Source of the DNA: Bdellovibrionales bacterium
Lineage (GTDB): Bacteria > Bdellovibrionota > UBA1018
DNA: 6,742 nt
Assembly: GCA_018968995.1 (NCBI GenBank)
Contig: JAGWZD010000114.1
Span: 1-6,742 of the forward strand
Direction of reading: 5' to 3'
Shown: positions 1 through 5,463 of the stretch, in pieces
Position numbering within the stretch: the stretch's first letter is position 1
How the letters are laid out: every line of letters starts with the position of its first letter
Made by a program: the position numbers and the translations under genes
Notes under the pieces: model-generated
Seen by the model: only the letters and a program-made list of their open reading frames with translations
What the model was told of the DNA's origin: nothing
The model's database searches: none

Positions 1-596
1 GTGCCGGCAAGACCACTCTTTTCCGGATGCTCACTGGGCAAGAAAAACCCGATTCAGGTTCGATCAAAGTGGGTGAGACGGTGAAAGTTGCCTACGTCGA
101 CCAGTCTCGCGATGCGCTCAATTCAGATCGAACGGTTTGGGAAGAAATCTCAGACGGAAAAAATGAAGTGGTGATGCTCGGAAACCGCGAAGTCAATTCA
201 CGCGCTTATTGCTCGTGGTTTAACTTCACCGGTGGCGATCAGCAGAAGAAAGTCGGAGTATTGTCGGGTGGTGAAAGAAATCGTGTACACATGGCTAAGC
301 TTCTCAAGAGCGGCGGTAATGTGCTGATGCTCGACGAACCAACCAACGACCTTGACGTCAATACGCTTCGGGCACTTGAAGACGCAGTACAAAATTTCGC
401 TGGTTGCGCGATGATCATTAGCCACGATCGTTGGTTCTTGAATCGTATCTGCACACACATTATTGCATTCGAAGGAGACAGCCAGGTTGTCTTCTTTGAG
501 GGCAATTACGCGGACTACGAAGAGGATAAAAAGCGTCGGCTTGGTCCAGAGGCGCTGAATCCTCATCGAATTAAGTATCGAAAGCTCACGCACTAA
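1..596 (+). CDS. ettA: Energy-dependent translational throttle protein EttA (ABC-F ATPase), 3' part
   Basis: This is the C-terminal end of an ABC-F ATPase. The window opens inside the Walker A motif of the second ATP-binding cassette (AGKTT, in frame from base 3), and about 197 residues remain of a family that is usually about 555 long. Visible motifs are the ABC signature LSGGE at 261-275, the Walker B segment [12 protein letters not shown] from 321 with its catalytic Glu intact, and the H-switch ISHDRWF at about 417-437. The tail ([16 protein letters not shown]) closely resembles the end of E. coli EttA, which separates it from Uup, YbiT and YheS. In E. coli, EttA binds the ribosomal E site and holds back the first peptide bond when the ADP/ATP ratio is high; acting the same way here is inferred from homology. 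The first ATG seen, at 27, is internal and not the start. The gene ends 28 bp from the convergent Fic/Doc gene, and no terminator hairpin is visible between them. Confidence 0.95.
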   Translation, partial: AGKTTLFRMLTGQEKPDSGSIKVGETVKVAYVDQSRDALNSDRTVWEEISDGKNEVVMLGNREVNSRAYCSWFNFTGGDQQKKVGVLSGGERNRVHMAKLLKSGGNVLMLDEPTNDLDVNTLRALEDAVQNFAGCAMIISHDRWFLNRICTHIIAFEGDSQVVFFEGNYADYEEDKKRRLGPEALNPHRIKYRKLTH

Positions 597-624
597 TCGG
601 GTCGGCATTTTTCGCTTCTGACTC

Positions 625-1152
625 TTATTTGAGCTTGGCCATATTTCGAAGCGTTTGTCTGAGGGCGTCGATCTGATCAGGGTCTCGAATATCTCCAAGG
701 CCCATCTCATGAATCGCGACTCCTGAAATCGGGGTTCCATAGCGCTTCAAAAAATAGTGAGCAGCCAGCACTGCCGTACGTCGGTTTGCATCCTGGAAAT
801 AATGCGAAAGGACCATCTTCACGTACAACTCAACGGCAGCGTCGATAATGTGTCCCGATTCAGCCAGTTCGGTGGCTTGGTGAAGGCAGTCTCGCAGGCT
901 GACTTTCGGGTCGGCCATCACAGAAAACTGCACCTGACGTCCTGAACGGAGGGTGGCAGTCATGGGGCCCTGCCGCCACGGATCATCGGTCGGTTGGTGT
1001 CCGGTTAAAATGTTATTCAGACGGGCAAGTTCGGAGTTGGTGAGTAAGACGCGATGATCGACCATGCTTTCGCAGACTTCGAGCGCTCGTTCGAAGCGGG
1101 CGCGCTCCAGTTGCAGTCGAAGAGTCTCGCGGTTGAAGGTGACTTCGCTCAT
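625..1152 (-). CDS. Fic/Doc-fold protein with variant active-site motif (HYFQDANRR)
   Basis: This 175-residue protein carries the Fic/Doc catalytic signature at residues 117-125 (bases 778-804), HYFQDANRR, followed by TA as in phage P1 Doc. The canonical Fic AMP-transferase motif is HPFx(D/E)GNGR; Doc kinase has HxFxxANKR. Here the catalytic His117, Phe119, acidic Asp121, Asn123 and final Arg125 are kept, while the eighth position is Arg124 in place of Gly (Fic) or Lys (Doc). Upstream, a Fic-like helix (about residues 37-50) and a probable substrate-binding flap (about 68-82, SGRQVQFSVMADP) make it longer than Doc (about 126 residues). The inhibitory (S/T)xxxE(G/N) motif was not found. No Phd-like antitoxin gene is adjacent: ettA is convergent and clpS divergent. 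The start ATG at 1152 has no clear Shine-Dalgarno sequence. Fold assignment is firm. Activity (phosphorylation, nucleotidylation or none) and target are unknown; Doc itself phosphorylates EF-Tu. Confidence 0.88.
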   Translation of the reverse strand: MSEVTFNRETLRLQLERARFERALEVCESMVDHRVLLTNSELARLNNILTGHQPTDDPWRQGPMTATLRSGRQVQFSVMADPKVSLRDCLHQATELAESGHIIDAAVELYVKMVLSHYFQDANRRTAVLAAHYFLKRYGTPISGVAIHEMGLGDIRDPDQIDALRQTLRNMAKLK

Positions 1153-1158
1153 TTGAGA

Positions 1159-1169
1159 GAGTTTAACTC
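1159..1169. repeat. Short inverted repeat GAGTT-T-AACTC between divergent genes
   Basis: Perfect 5-bp arms are separated by one base, in the space between the Fic/Doc and clpS starts. It overlaps the possible -35 region for clpS and lies just upstream of the Fic/Doc start, so it could be an operator. Arms this short can arise by chance, so the regulatory reading is weak. Confidence 0.25.
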
Positions 1170-1189
1170 GAATCGTTCGGTGATATCAT
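1162..1189 (+). promoter_or_regulatory. Candidate extended -10 promoter for clpS-clpA
   Basis: TGATATCAT at 1181-1189 fits an extended -10 element (TGn followed by TATCAT, 5 of 6 to TATAAT). A weak -35 candidate, TTTAAC at 1162-1167, lies 16 bp upstream. Transcription would begin near 1196. That is downstream of the ATG at 1188 and just before the Shine-Dalgarno sequence that serves GTG 1209, giving a very short leader. The 8-bp core TGATATCA at 1181-1188 is a perfect palindrome, so the site may be read on both strands. Assigned by eye only. Confidence 0.35.
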
Positions 1190-1196
1190 GGAAAAA

Positions 1197-1201
1197 GAGG
1201 G
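1197..1201 (+). promoter_or_regulatory. Ribosome binding site GAGGG deciding the clpS start
   Basis: GAGGG, within AGAGGGA at 1196-1202, lies 7 bases before GTG 1209, an ideal spacing. The alternative in-frame ATG at 1188 has only a weak upstream match (CGGTG), and the ATG at 1221 has a GAGG placed only 2 bases away. This site is the main reason for choosing GTG 1209 as the start of clpS. Confidence 0.5.
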
Positions 1202-1208
1202 ATGCACT

Positions 1209-1517
1209 GTGGGTGAGGAAATGGAATCCGATGTAGCGGTCGCCCAAGGAAGGCCAAGAGTCAAGGAACCGCCGCGATACGTCGTACTGCTTCATAATGA
1301 TGATTATACGACGATGGATTTCGTGGTGGAGGTCTTGAAACGGTTTTTCCAAAAGAGCGAAGATCAAGCAGTGAAGTTGACGCTCGAGATTCATACAAAA
1401 GGACGCGCGGTGGCTGGCATTTATACTCCGGAGATTGCCGAGGCCAAGGCCATGCAGGTGGTTGATACTGCGCGTAGTCGAGGATTTCCTCTGAAGGCAA
1501 CGGCGGAGCCCGCATAG
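1209..1517 (+). CDS. clpS: ClpS, ATP-dependent Clp protease adaptor (N-recognin)
   Basis: ClpS is the adaptor that binds N-terminal Leu, Phe, Tyr or Trp residues and delivers these proteins to ClpA. The diagnostic segment HNDDYTTMDFV is present. In numbering from GTG 1209, Asn30, Asp31 and Asp32 line the pocket and contact the substrate alpha-amino group, Met36 is the gate residue that excludes beta-branched side chains, and His62 (in IHTKG) completes the hydrogen-bond network. The core runs from about residue 20 to 96, and the flexible N-terminal extension needed to engage ClpA precedes it. GTG 1209 gives 102 residues and has the best ribosome binding site. An in-frame ATG at 1188 would give 109 residues but overlaps a candidate -10 element. 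clpA follows after 17 bp, so the two are probably co-transcribed. The Fic/Doc gene is divergent. Family assignment is very secure; only the start is uncertain. Confidence 0.95.
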   Translation: MGEEMESDVAVAQGRPRVKEPPRYVVLLHNDDYTTMDFVVEVLKRFFQKSEDQAVKLTLEIHTKGRAVAGIYTPEIAEAKAMQVVDTARSRGFPLKATAEPA

Positions 1518-1534
1518 GGATATAGGGAGGTATT

Positions 1535-3874
1535 ATGATCGGAAAATCAGCCGAGCAGGTTATTCAGCGAGCCATTCAGTTCGCACTGGATCGAAGTCAC
1601 GAGCTCCTGACCGTGGAGCACATTTTTCTCAGTATGCTCGAAGACGAGCGAGTGATTGATATCCTTCAAAGTTGCGGCGCAGATACAGGCACTCTTAAAG
1701 AGTCTCTAGAATATCATTTGGAGCGCGAGGTTCCGCGCCTGTCTCCTGAGGAAGCGCAGCGAGCGACCCGAGGTCCGCTCGCCACTCCTGCTGTTGAGCG
1801 CCTCATTCAGAGAGCCATCATCCAAGTTCAGAGTTCTGGAAAAAGTGGCGGAGAGGTTCAGCCCGAGGATCTTTTAGTGAGCCTGTTTCAGGCTGATGGT
1901 TCGTTCTCGATGGCTCTTCTTGAAGGAATGGAAATCGAGCGGCTGGATGTTGTGGAGTTTTTAAGTCACGGTTTAGGTCAAGAAAATGAGTCGGTACTCC
2001 AGGCTGGCCTAGATTCTCAAATGGGCTCGACCCCACGCTCTCAGTCCGGCCAGTCTAGCGAAGAGAAGGACCCACTCAAGCAGTACGCTGTAGATCTCAA
2101 TTCAAGAGCAAAAGCTGGAAAAATCGATCCGCTGGTGGGAAGAAAACTCGAACTGGAGAGGATGATTCAGACTCTTTGTCGCAGGCGTAAAAATAACCCG
2201 CTACTGGTCGGGGAGGCCGGTGTCGGAAAGACAGCGCTTGCCGAGGGTCTGGCGTGGTTGGTGGTGAATGGGGATGTTCCAGATCTTTTGCAGGATGCGC
2301 ATTTGTATCAGCTGGATCTCGGGACACTGATTGCAGGCACCAAGTACAGGGGCGATTTCGAGGCGCGCATTAAGAAGGTTCTTCAGGCGCTTGAGAAGCG
2401 ACGGAACGCAGGTGAACTTCCGATCGTAGTGATTGATGAAATCCACATGATGGTCGGAGCCGGACAAGTTGGCGGTGGGGTAATGGATGCCGCCAATCTT
2501 CTTAAGCCTGCATTGGCCAGGGGAGATCTTCGATGCATCGGTTCAACGACTTATAACGAGTATCGGGGAACGATTGAGAAGGATCCGGCATTAGCTAGGC
2601 GGTTTCAAAAAATCGATGTTCCGGAGCCCTCTGCGGAAGAATCCGTTCAGATTCTACAGGGTCTAAAGACCGAATTCGAAAAACATCATCAATGCAGCTT
2701 TACGGACGATGCTTTGAGGCTAGCTGTTGAGCTTTCTGTAAAGCATCTTACGGATCGACATCTTCCAGACAAGGCCATTGATGTCCTCGACGAAGCAGGG
2801 GCGCGTGCTCGATTGAGAAAAAAGACAGTTGTAGATGCTTCAGATATCGAGGCAATGATCGCGCGTATGGCGCGTATTCCAGAAAAAACTGTCAATCGTA
2901 GCCAGAAAGATCGCCTAAGAAATCTCGAGCGAGACCTAAAGCGAGTCATCTACGGCCAGGATCACGCCGTCGAGTCTTTGGTGTCAGCGATTCGAATGGC
3001 TCGCTCTGGACTTCGTACCGGCGAGAAACCTGTAGGTTCGTTTCTTTTTTGTGGGCCCACTGGGGTCGGAAAAACCGAGCTCAGTAAACAGCTGGCTTTG
3101 GCTTTAGGGATTCATTTCCAGCGGTTTGATATGAGCGAGTATGGCGAGAAGCACACCGTTTCTCGATTGATCGGTGCCCCTCCAGGATATGTGGGGTTTG
3201 ATCAAGCAGGTTTACTGACAGATGCGTTGATGAAAAATCCGCATTCTGTAGTGCTGTTGGACGAAGTGGAGAAGGCTCATCCGGACATCTGGAATATTCT
3301 TTTGCAAGTCATGGATCATGGAACTCTGACTGATAATAACGGAAAAAAGGCGGACTTTAGGAATGCAGTGATCATCATGACCTCGAATGTGGGCTCACGC
3401 GAGATGGAGCGTCAGCCTCTAGGTATTGCTGCAGTGTCGGCAGACGGAGTCTCAGGGCAGGCGAAAAAAGAAGTCGAGCGGACATTCACGCCTGAATTCA
3501 GAAACCGACTAGATTCGGTCGTTTTTTTCAATCCCCTGAACGAAGCAACCATGGCGCAGGTGGTGGATAAGCAGGTTACCGAGCTCGAGACACTGCTTTT
3601 AGCAAAAGGTGTGGATCTTCGTTTAACTCGCGAAGCGCGTGATTGGTTGAGTAAGAAGGGGTTTGATCGTCGATTGGGCGCGAGACCTCTTTCTCGAATT
3701 ATTCAAGATGAAGTGAAGCGGGCTCTCGCCGATGAAATTCTTTTCGGTAAGCTTGAAGGTGGCGGCGCGGTCGGTATTTCGGTCGACACTAAAACCGATC
3801 GACTTGTTTTTGAGATCCATTCTAGAGATCGAGAAAAAGCGACCCATGAGGCCCTAGTGGGCGAGGAAAGTTAA
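1535..3874 (+). CDS. clpA: ClpA, AAA+ unfoldase subunit of the ClpAP protease
   Basis: ClpA is a hexameric double-ring AAA+ unfoldase that threads substrates into ClpP in the cytoplasm. At 779 residues it is close to E. coli ClpA (758) and lacks the ClpB/ClpC middle domain. A double Clp_N domain, which docks ClpS, spans about 1-145, followed by a polar Ser/Gln-rich linker (about 160-180). The D1 ring has Walker A at 226-233 (GEAGVGKT), pore loop KYR at 270-272, Walker B Asp301-Glu302 and arginine pair Arg355-Arg356. The D2 ring has Walker A at 507-514 (GPTGVGKT), pore loop Tyr552 in GYVG, Walker B Asp576-Glu577, FRNR at 655-658 and sensor-2 GARPL at 715-719. The ClpP-docking tripeptide appears to be Leu629-Gly630-Ile631, whereas the usual form ends in Leu or Phe. 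Translation starts at ATG 1535 with AGGGAGG at 1524-1530. It lies 17 bp after clpS and ends 6 bp from convergent aat. No clpP is in the window. Confidence 0.97.
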   Translation: MIGKSAEQVIQRAIQFALDRSHELLTVEHIFLSMLEDERVIDILQSCGADTGTLKESLEYHLEREVPRLSPEEAQRATRGPLATPAVERLIQRAIIQVQSSGKSGGEVQPEDLLVSLFQADGSFSMALLEGMEIERLDVVEFLSHGLGQENESVLQAGLDSQMGSTPRSQSGQSSEEKDPLKQYAVDLNSRAKAGKIDPLVGRKLELERMIQTLCRRRKNNPLLVGEAGVGKTALAEGLAWLVVNGDVPDLLQDAHLYQLDLGTLIAGTKYRGDFEARIKKVLQALEKRRNAGELPIVVIDEIHMMVGAGQVGGGVMDAANLLKPALARGDLRCIGSTTYNEYRGTIEKDPALARRFQKIDVPEPSAEESVQILQGLKTEFEKHHQCSFTDDALRLAVELSVKHLTDRHLPDKAIDVLDEAGARARLRKKTVVDASDIEAMIARMARIPEKTVNRSQKDRLRNLERDLKRVIYGQDHAVESLVSAIRMARSGLRTGEKPVGSFLFCGPTGVGKTELSKQLALALGIHFQRFDMSEYGEKHTVSRLIGAPPGYVGFDQAGLLTDALMKNPHSVVLLDEVEKAHPDIWNILLQVMDHGTLTDNNGKKADFRNAVIIMTSNVGSREMERQPLGIAAVSADGVSGQAKKEVERTFTPEFRNRLDSVVFFNPLNEATMAQVVDKQVTELETLLLAKGVDLRLTREARDWLSKKGFDRRLGARPLSRIIQDEVKRALADEILFGKLEGGGAVGISVDTKTDRLVFEIHSRDREKATHEALVGEES

Positions 3875-3880
3875 AGAAGA

Positions 3881-4591
3881 TTAGTGTTTCTGACTTCTCT
3901 TTAGAAGGCCCAAGAACTCGCGTCGAGGTAGCGCCCGAGCACCAAGTCTTTCCAGATGAGGGGTCATCATTTGAATATCGATCCAAGATATTCCTCGGTT
4001 GTGGAGCGATTCCATCAAGTGGAGGAGGGCTATTTTCGAAGCGTTAGGGACCCGGTGAAACATGCTTTCGGCTGAAAAAGTCCCATCCACTTCAACGCCG
4101 TAAATGCCTCCAACCAGCCTTCCTTGCGAATCCCAGACTTCTACAGAACGCGCGTATCCTAAGTCAAAAAGCGCTGTGTAAGCCTGAACCATTTCGAAGG
4201 TAATCCAGGTATTGGTCGATCCAGGCCGCGGCGTAGAGGCACAGGCCTCCATGACTTCTCGAAAGGATTGATTCTCGGTGATTCGGAGGGTACCCGCTTG
4301 AAGCTCCCGACGACGAGCTTTCTCTAGAGACTTCCCAATGTGCAGATTTTGATATTCCAGTATGGCGCGCTCAGGTGGGCAAAACCATAAAAGCACCATG
4401 ACCGCGGGGGCCCGGGGTCTGAGCTGGACTTCAGTGGGCCACGGAAAGACCCCCAGGCGATAGGCCTCAATCAGGGTGCGTGTGTCTAAGTTGCCATCAA
4501 GGGCAACGACCCCATCCGGGTCGGGGTGATCGAGTAAGTCAGAAGGGCTCGGAAAAAAACTCTGGTGAGCCGTATTTACCGAGCCCTTCAT
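3881..4591 (-). CDS. aat: Leucyl/phenylalanyl-tRNA--protein transferase
   Basis: Aat moves Leu or Phe from aminoacyl-tRNA onto the N-terminus of proteins that begin with Lys or Arg, creating N-degrons for ClpS-ClpAP. Family landmarks along the 236 residues are FPSPS (13-17), VVALDGNL (28-35), AYRLGVFPW (43-51), LLWFCPPERAIL (67-78), EACAS (115-119), TWIT (128-131), SVEVW (149-153), LVGGIYGV (159-166), AESMF (174-178) and NASK (183-186). The catalytic-site segment IDIQ has Asp205 and Gln207, corresponding to Asp186 and Gln188 of E. coli Aat by my alignment from memory. Between FPW and LLW there are 15 residues, about twice the usual spacing, encoded by very GC-rich DNA. The C-terminus is about 20 residues shorter than in E. 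coli. The ATG at 4591 is the only plausible start but has no clear ribosome binding site. The upstream basic-protein gene ends 15 bp away, so translational coupling is possible. Confidence 0.95.
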   Translation of the reverse strand: MKGSVNTAHQSFFPSPSDLLDHPDPDGVVALDGNLDTRTLIEAYRLGVFPWPTEVQLRPRAPAVMVLLWFCPPERAILEYQNLHIGKSLEKARRRELQAGTLRITENQSFREVMEACASTPRPGSTNTWITFEMVQAYTALFDLGYARSVEVWDSQGRLVGGIYGVEVDGTFSAESMFHRVPNASKIALLHLMESLHNRGISWIDIQMMTPHLERLGARALPRREFLGLLKRSQKH

Positions 4592-4606
4592 GAAGACTTT
4601 TTAAGC

Positions 4607-4801
4607 TTACTTCTTACGAGACTTTTTCTTGCGGAATGCTGATTTCTTGTCGGCATTTCGCTTCGATTTCGCTTCGAAGTAGGCCTTCGCGACTTCGCGG
4701 CTGCCCTGAAGCTTCGCTTTGCGCTTCTTGCGGCCTAGCGCACGCAAAGTGGCGCGTCCGAGTTTCGACTTTGGGGTAGCTGTTGTTTGAGTACTGGCCA
4801 T
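4607..4801 (-). CDS. Small, strongly basic Lys/Arg-rich protein of unknown function
   Basis: I do not recognise this 64-residue protein. It contains 16 Lys and 8 Arg against only 2 Glu and 1 Asp, a net charge of about +21. It has a short polar N-terminus rich in Thr and Ser, a basic middle (GRKKRKAK), an Ala/Glu/Lys stretch that could be helical (about 35-45), and a tail almost wholly basic (RKKKSRKK). There is no Cys, Trp, signal peptide or membrane segment. This composition suggests binding to nucleic acid or the ribosome, which is inference only. A perfectly placed Shine-Dalgarno sequence (GAGGAG, 8 bases before ATG 4801) argues that it is a real gene. It ends 15 bp before aat on the same strand and probably shares its transcript. 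The gene contains an 11-bp tandem duplication at 4655-4676. An overlapping frame reading further upstream (from about 4850) lacks such a binding site and I regard it as a shadow. Confidence 0.75.
   Translation of the reverse strand: MASTQTTATPKSKLGRATLRALGRKKRKAKLQGSREVAKAYFEAKSKRNADKKSAFRKKKSRKK
4655..4676. repeat. Tandem 11-bp duplication (ATTTCGCTTCG x2)
   Basis: Two perfect adjacent copies, 4655-4665 and 4666-4676, lie inside the small basic-protein gene. Since 11 is not a multiple of 3, the copies are read in different frames, and together they encode part of the Glu-Ala-Lys-Ser-Lys-Arg stretch. Related CTTCG/TTCGC words recur nearby, so slippage in low-complexity Lys/Arg coding DNA is a likely origin. 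Confidence 0.7.
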
Positions 4802-4809
4802 GAAAAATT

Positions 4810-4815
4810 CTCCTC
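4810..4815 (-). promoter_or_regulatory. Strong ribosome binding site GAGGAG for the basic mini-protein
   Basis: Reading the minus strand, GAGGAG lies 8 bases before the ATG at 4801, close to the ideal sequence and spacing. It is the main evidence that the 64-residue frame is translated. By contrast the next gene in the transcript, aat, has no recognisable site. Confidence 0.65.
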
Positions 4816-4888
4816 AGCCTCACCCTTACCAGACTGAGCAGTTTTTGCACTAGAAGAGTCGTCCATTTCGCCTTTACTGTAGTCAGAT

Positions 4889-5377
4889 ATGAAGATGTTT
4901 CAGCTTAAACTTCTCGAAACCTTTCGATTGCGCAGTTTTGCCGCCATGAGGATTCCCATGCTTTTCTGGTGCCTTCCGACGGTGACAAGGCTGGACGAAA
5001 CGGGTTGTGCCGTCCGAATTCGTCTGAATCGACGGACTCGAAATCATCTGGGTTCCATGTATTTTGGGGCACTTTGCGTAGGCGCGGACTGTGCCGGAGG
5101 GTTGATTGCCTACCGGCAGATCCAAAAAAGTGGAAAAGCGGTGTCATTGATCTTTAAAGACTTCAAAGCAGAGTTTCTGAAGAGAGCCGAAGGGGATGTG
5201 GAATTTTACTGTGATCAGGGAGAAGAGATCCGAGAGTTTGTCGATAGGGTGGTGGCCAGCTCTGAGCGCATGGACTTAGCAGTGAGGGTGTTTGCCCAAT
5301 GCCCTGGCACAAGACAGCCTGAGGATCTTATTGCAAAATTTGAACTGACCCTATCGCTAAAAAACCGCCAAAAATAG
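4889..5377 (+). CDS. DUF4442-like hotdog-fold protein, putative thioesterase
   Basis: This 162-residue protein resembles the DUF4442 group of the hotdog-fold superfamily, which includes PaaI/YiiD-like acyl-CoA thioesterases. The best evidence is the segment at about residues 50-70, TRNHLGSMYFGALCVGADCAG. It matches the hotdog central-helix pattern NHxG(S/T)MxxGAxxxxAD, with Asn52, His53, Gly60 and Asp67 at the positions usually near the active site. A typical N-terminal lead-in (RIPMLFWCLPTVTRLDETG) precedes it, and alternating beta-strand patterns fill the second half. The substrate cannot be told from sequence. It is divergent from the basic-protein/aat transcript, with 87 bp between starts. 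Neither ATG 4889 nor the in-frame ATG 4895 has a clear ribosome binding site; I chose the first. No terminator hairpin is visible after the stop. Family assignment is from pattern memory and the enzyme activity is inferred. Confidence 0.78.
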   Translation: MKMFQLKLLETFRLRSFAAMRIPMLFWCLPTVTRLDETGCAVRIRLNRRTRNHLGSMYFGALCVGADCAGGLIAYRQIQKSGKAVSLIFKDFKAEFLKRAEGDVEFYCDQGEEIREFVDRVVASSERMDLAVRVFAQCPGTRQPEDLIAKFELTLSLKNRQK

Positions 5378-5380
5378 CAG

Positions 5381-5408
5381 TTAACTAACTGATATTACGA
5401 CGTTAAAT
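5381..5408 (+). promoter_or_regulatory. Weak candidate promoter upstream of the exported protein gene
   Basis: TTAACT at 5381-5386 (4 of 6 to TTGACA) and TTAAAT at 5403-5408 (4 of 6 to TATAAT) are 16 bp apart in the AT-rich part of the 86-bp gap. A second, poorer pair is TTGATT (5426-5431) and TACACC (5449-5454), 17 bp apart; it would start transcription almost at the ATG. Neither is convincing alone, and no other structure was seen in this gap. Confidence 0.2.
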
Positions 5409-5463
5409 AAGAAGATAGCGATTCCTTGATTAACGCGGTGCACTAGGTTACACCTCGGCGCGC

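Noticed and set aside
198..740. 180-residue open frame on the minus strand overlapping ettA and the 3' end of the Fic/Doc gene
   Set aside because: It lies antisense to conserved ettA coding sequence and overlaps the Fic/Doc gene in another frame. The translation shows no recognisable motif, so it is a shadow frame.
1535..3874. Possibility that the large AAA+ protein is ClpB or ClpC rather than ClpA
   Set aside because: There is no coiled-coil middle domain between the rings. A ClpP-type docking loop is present, clpS lies immediately upstream, and the length fits ClpA.
4614..4868. Alternative minus-strand frames starting upstream of the basic-protein ATG (GTG near 4850, or ATG near 4868), including the idea of a leader peptide or -1 frameshift at the TTTTT run joining an acidic leader to the basic protein
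   Set aside because: The basic frame has its own near-perfect ribosome binding site. The T-run is not a canonical slippery heptamer, and the upstream reading ends soon after overlap without recognisable features.
4883..5157. Several overlapping short frames on both strands around the start of the DUF4442-like gene
   Set aside because: They all overlap the hotdog-motif region in other frames. Only the 4889-5377 frame gives a recognisable protein.
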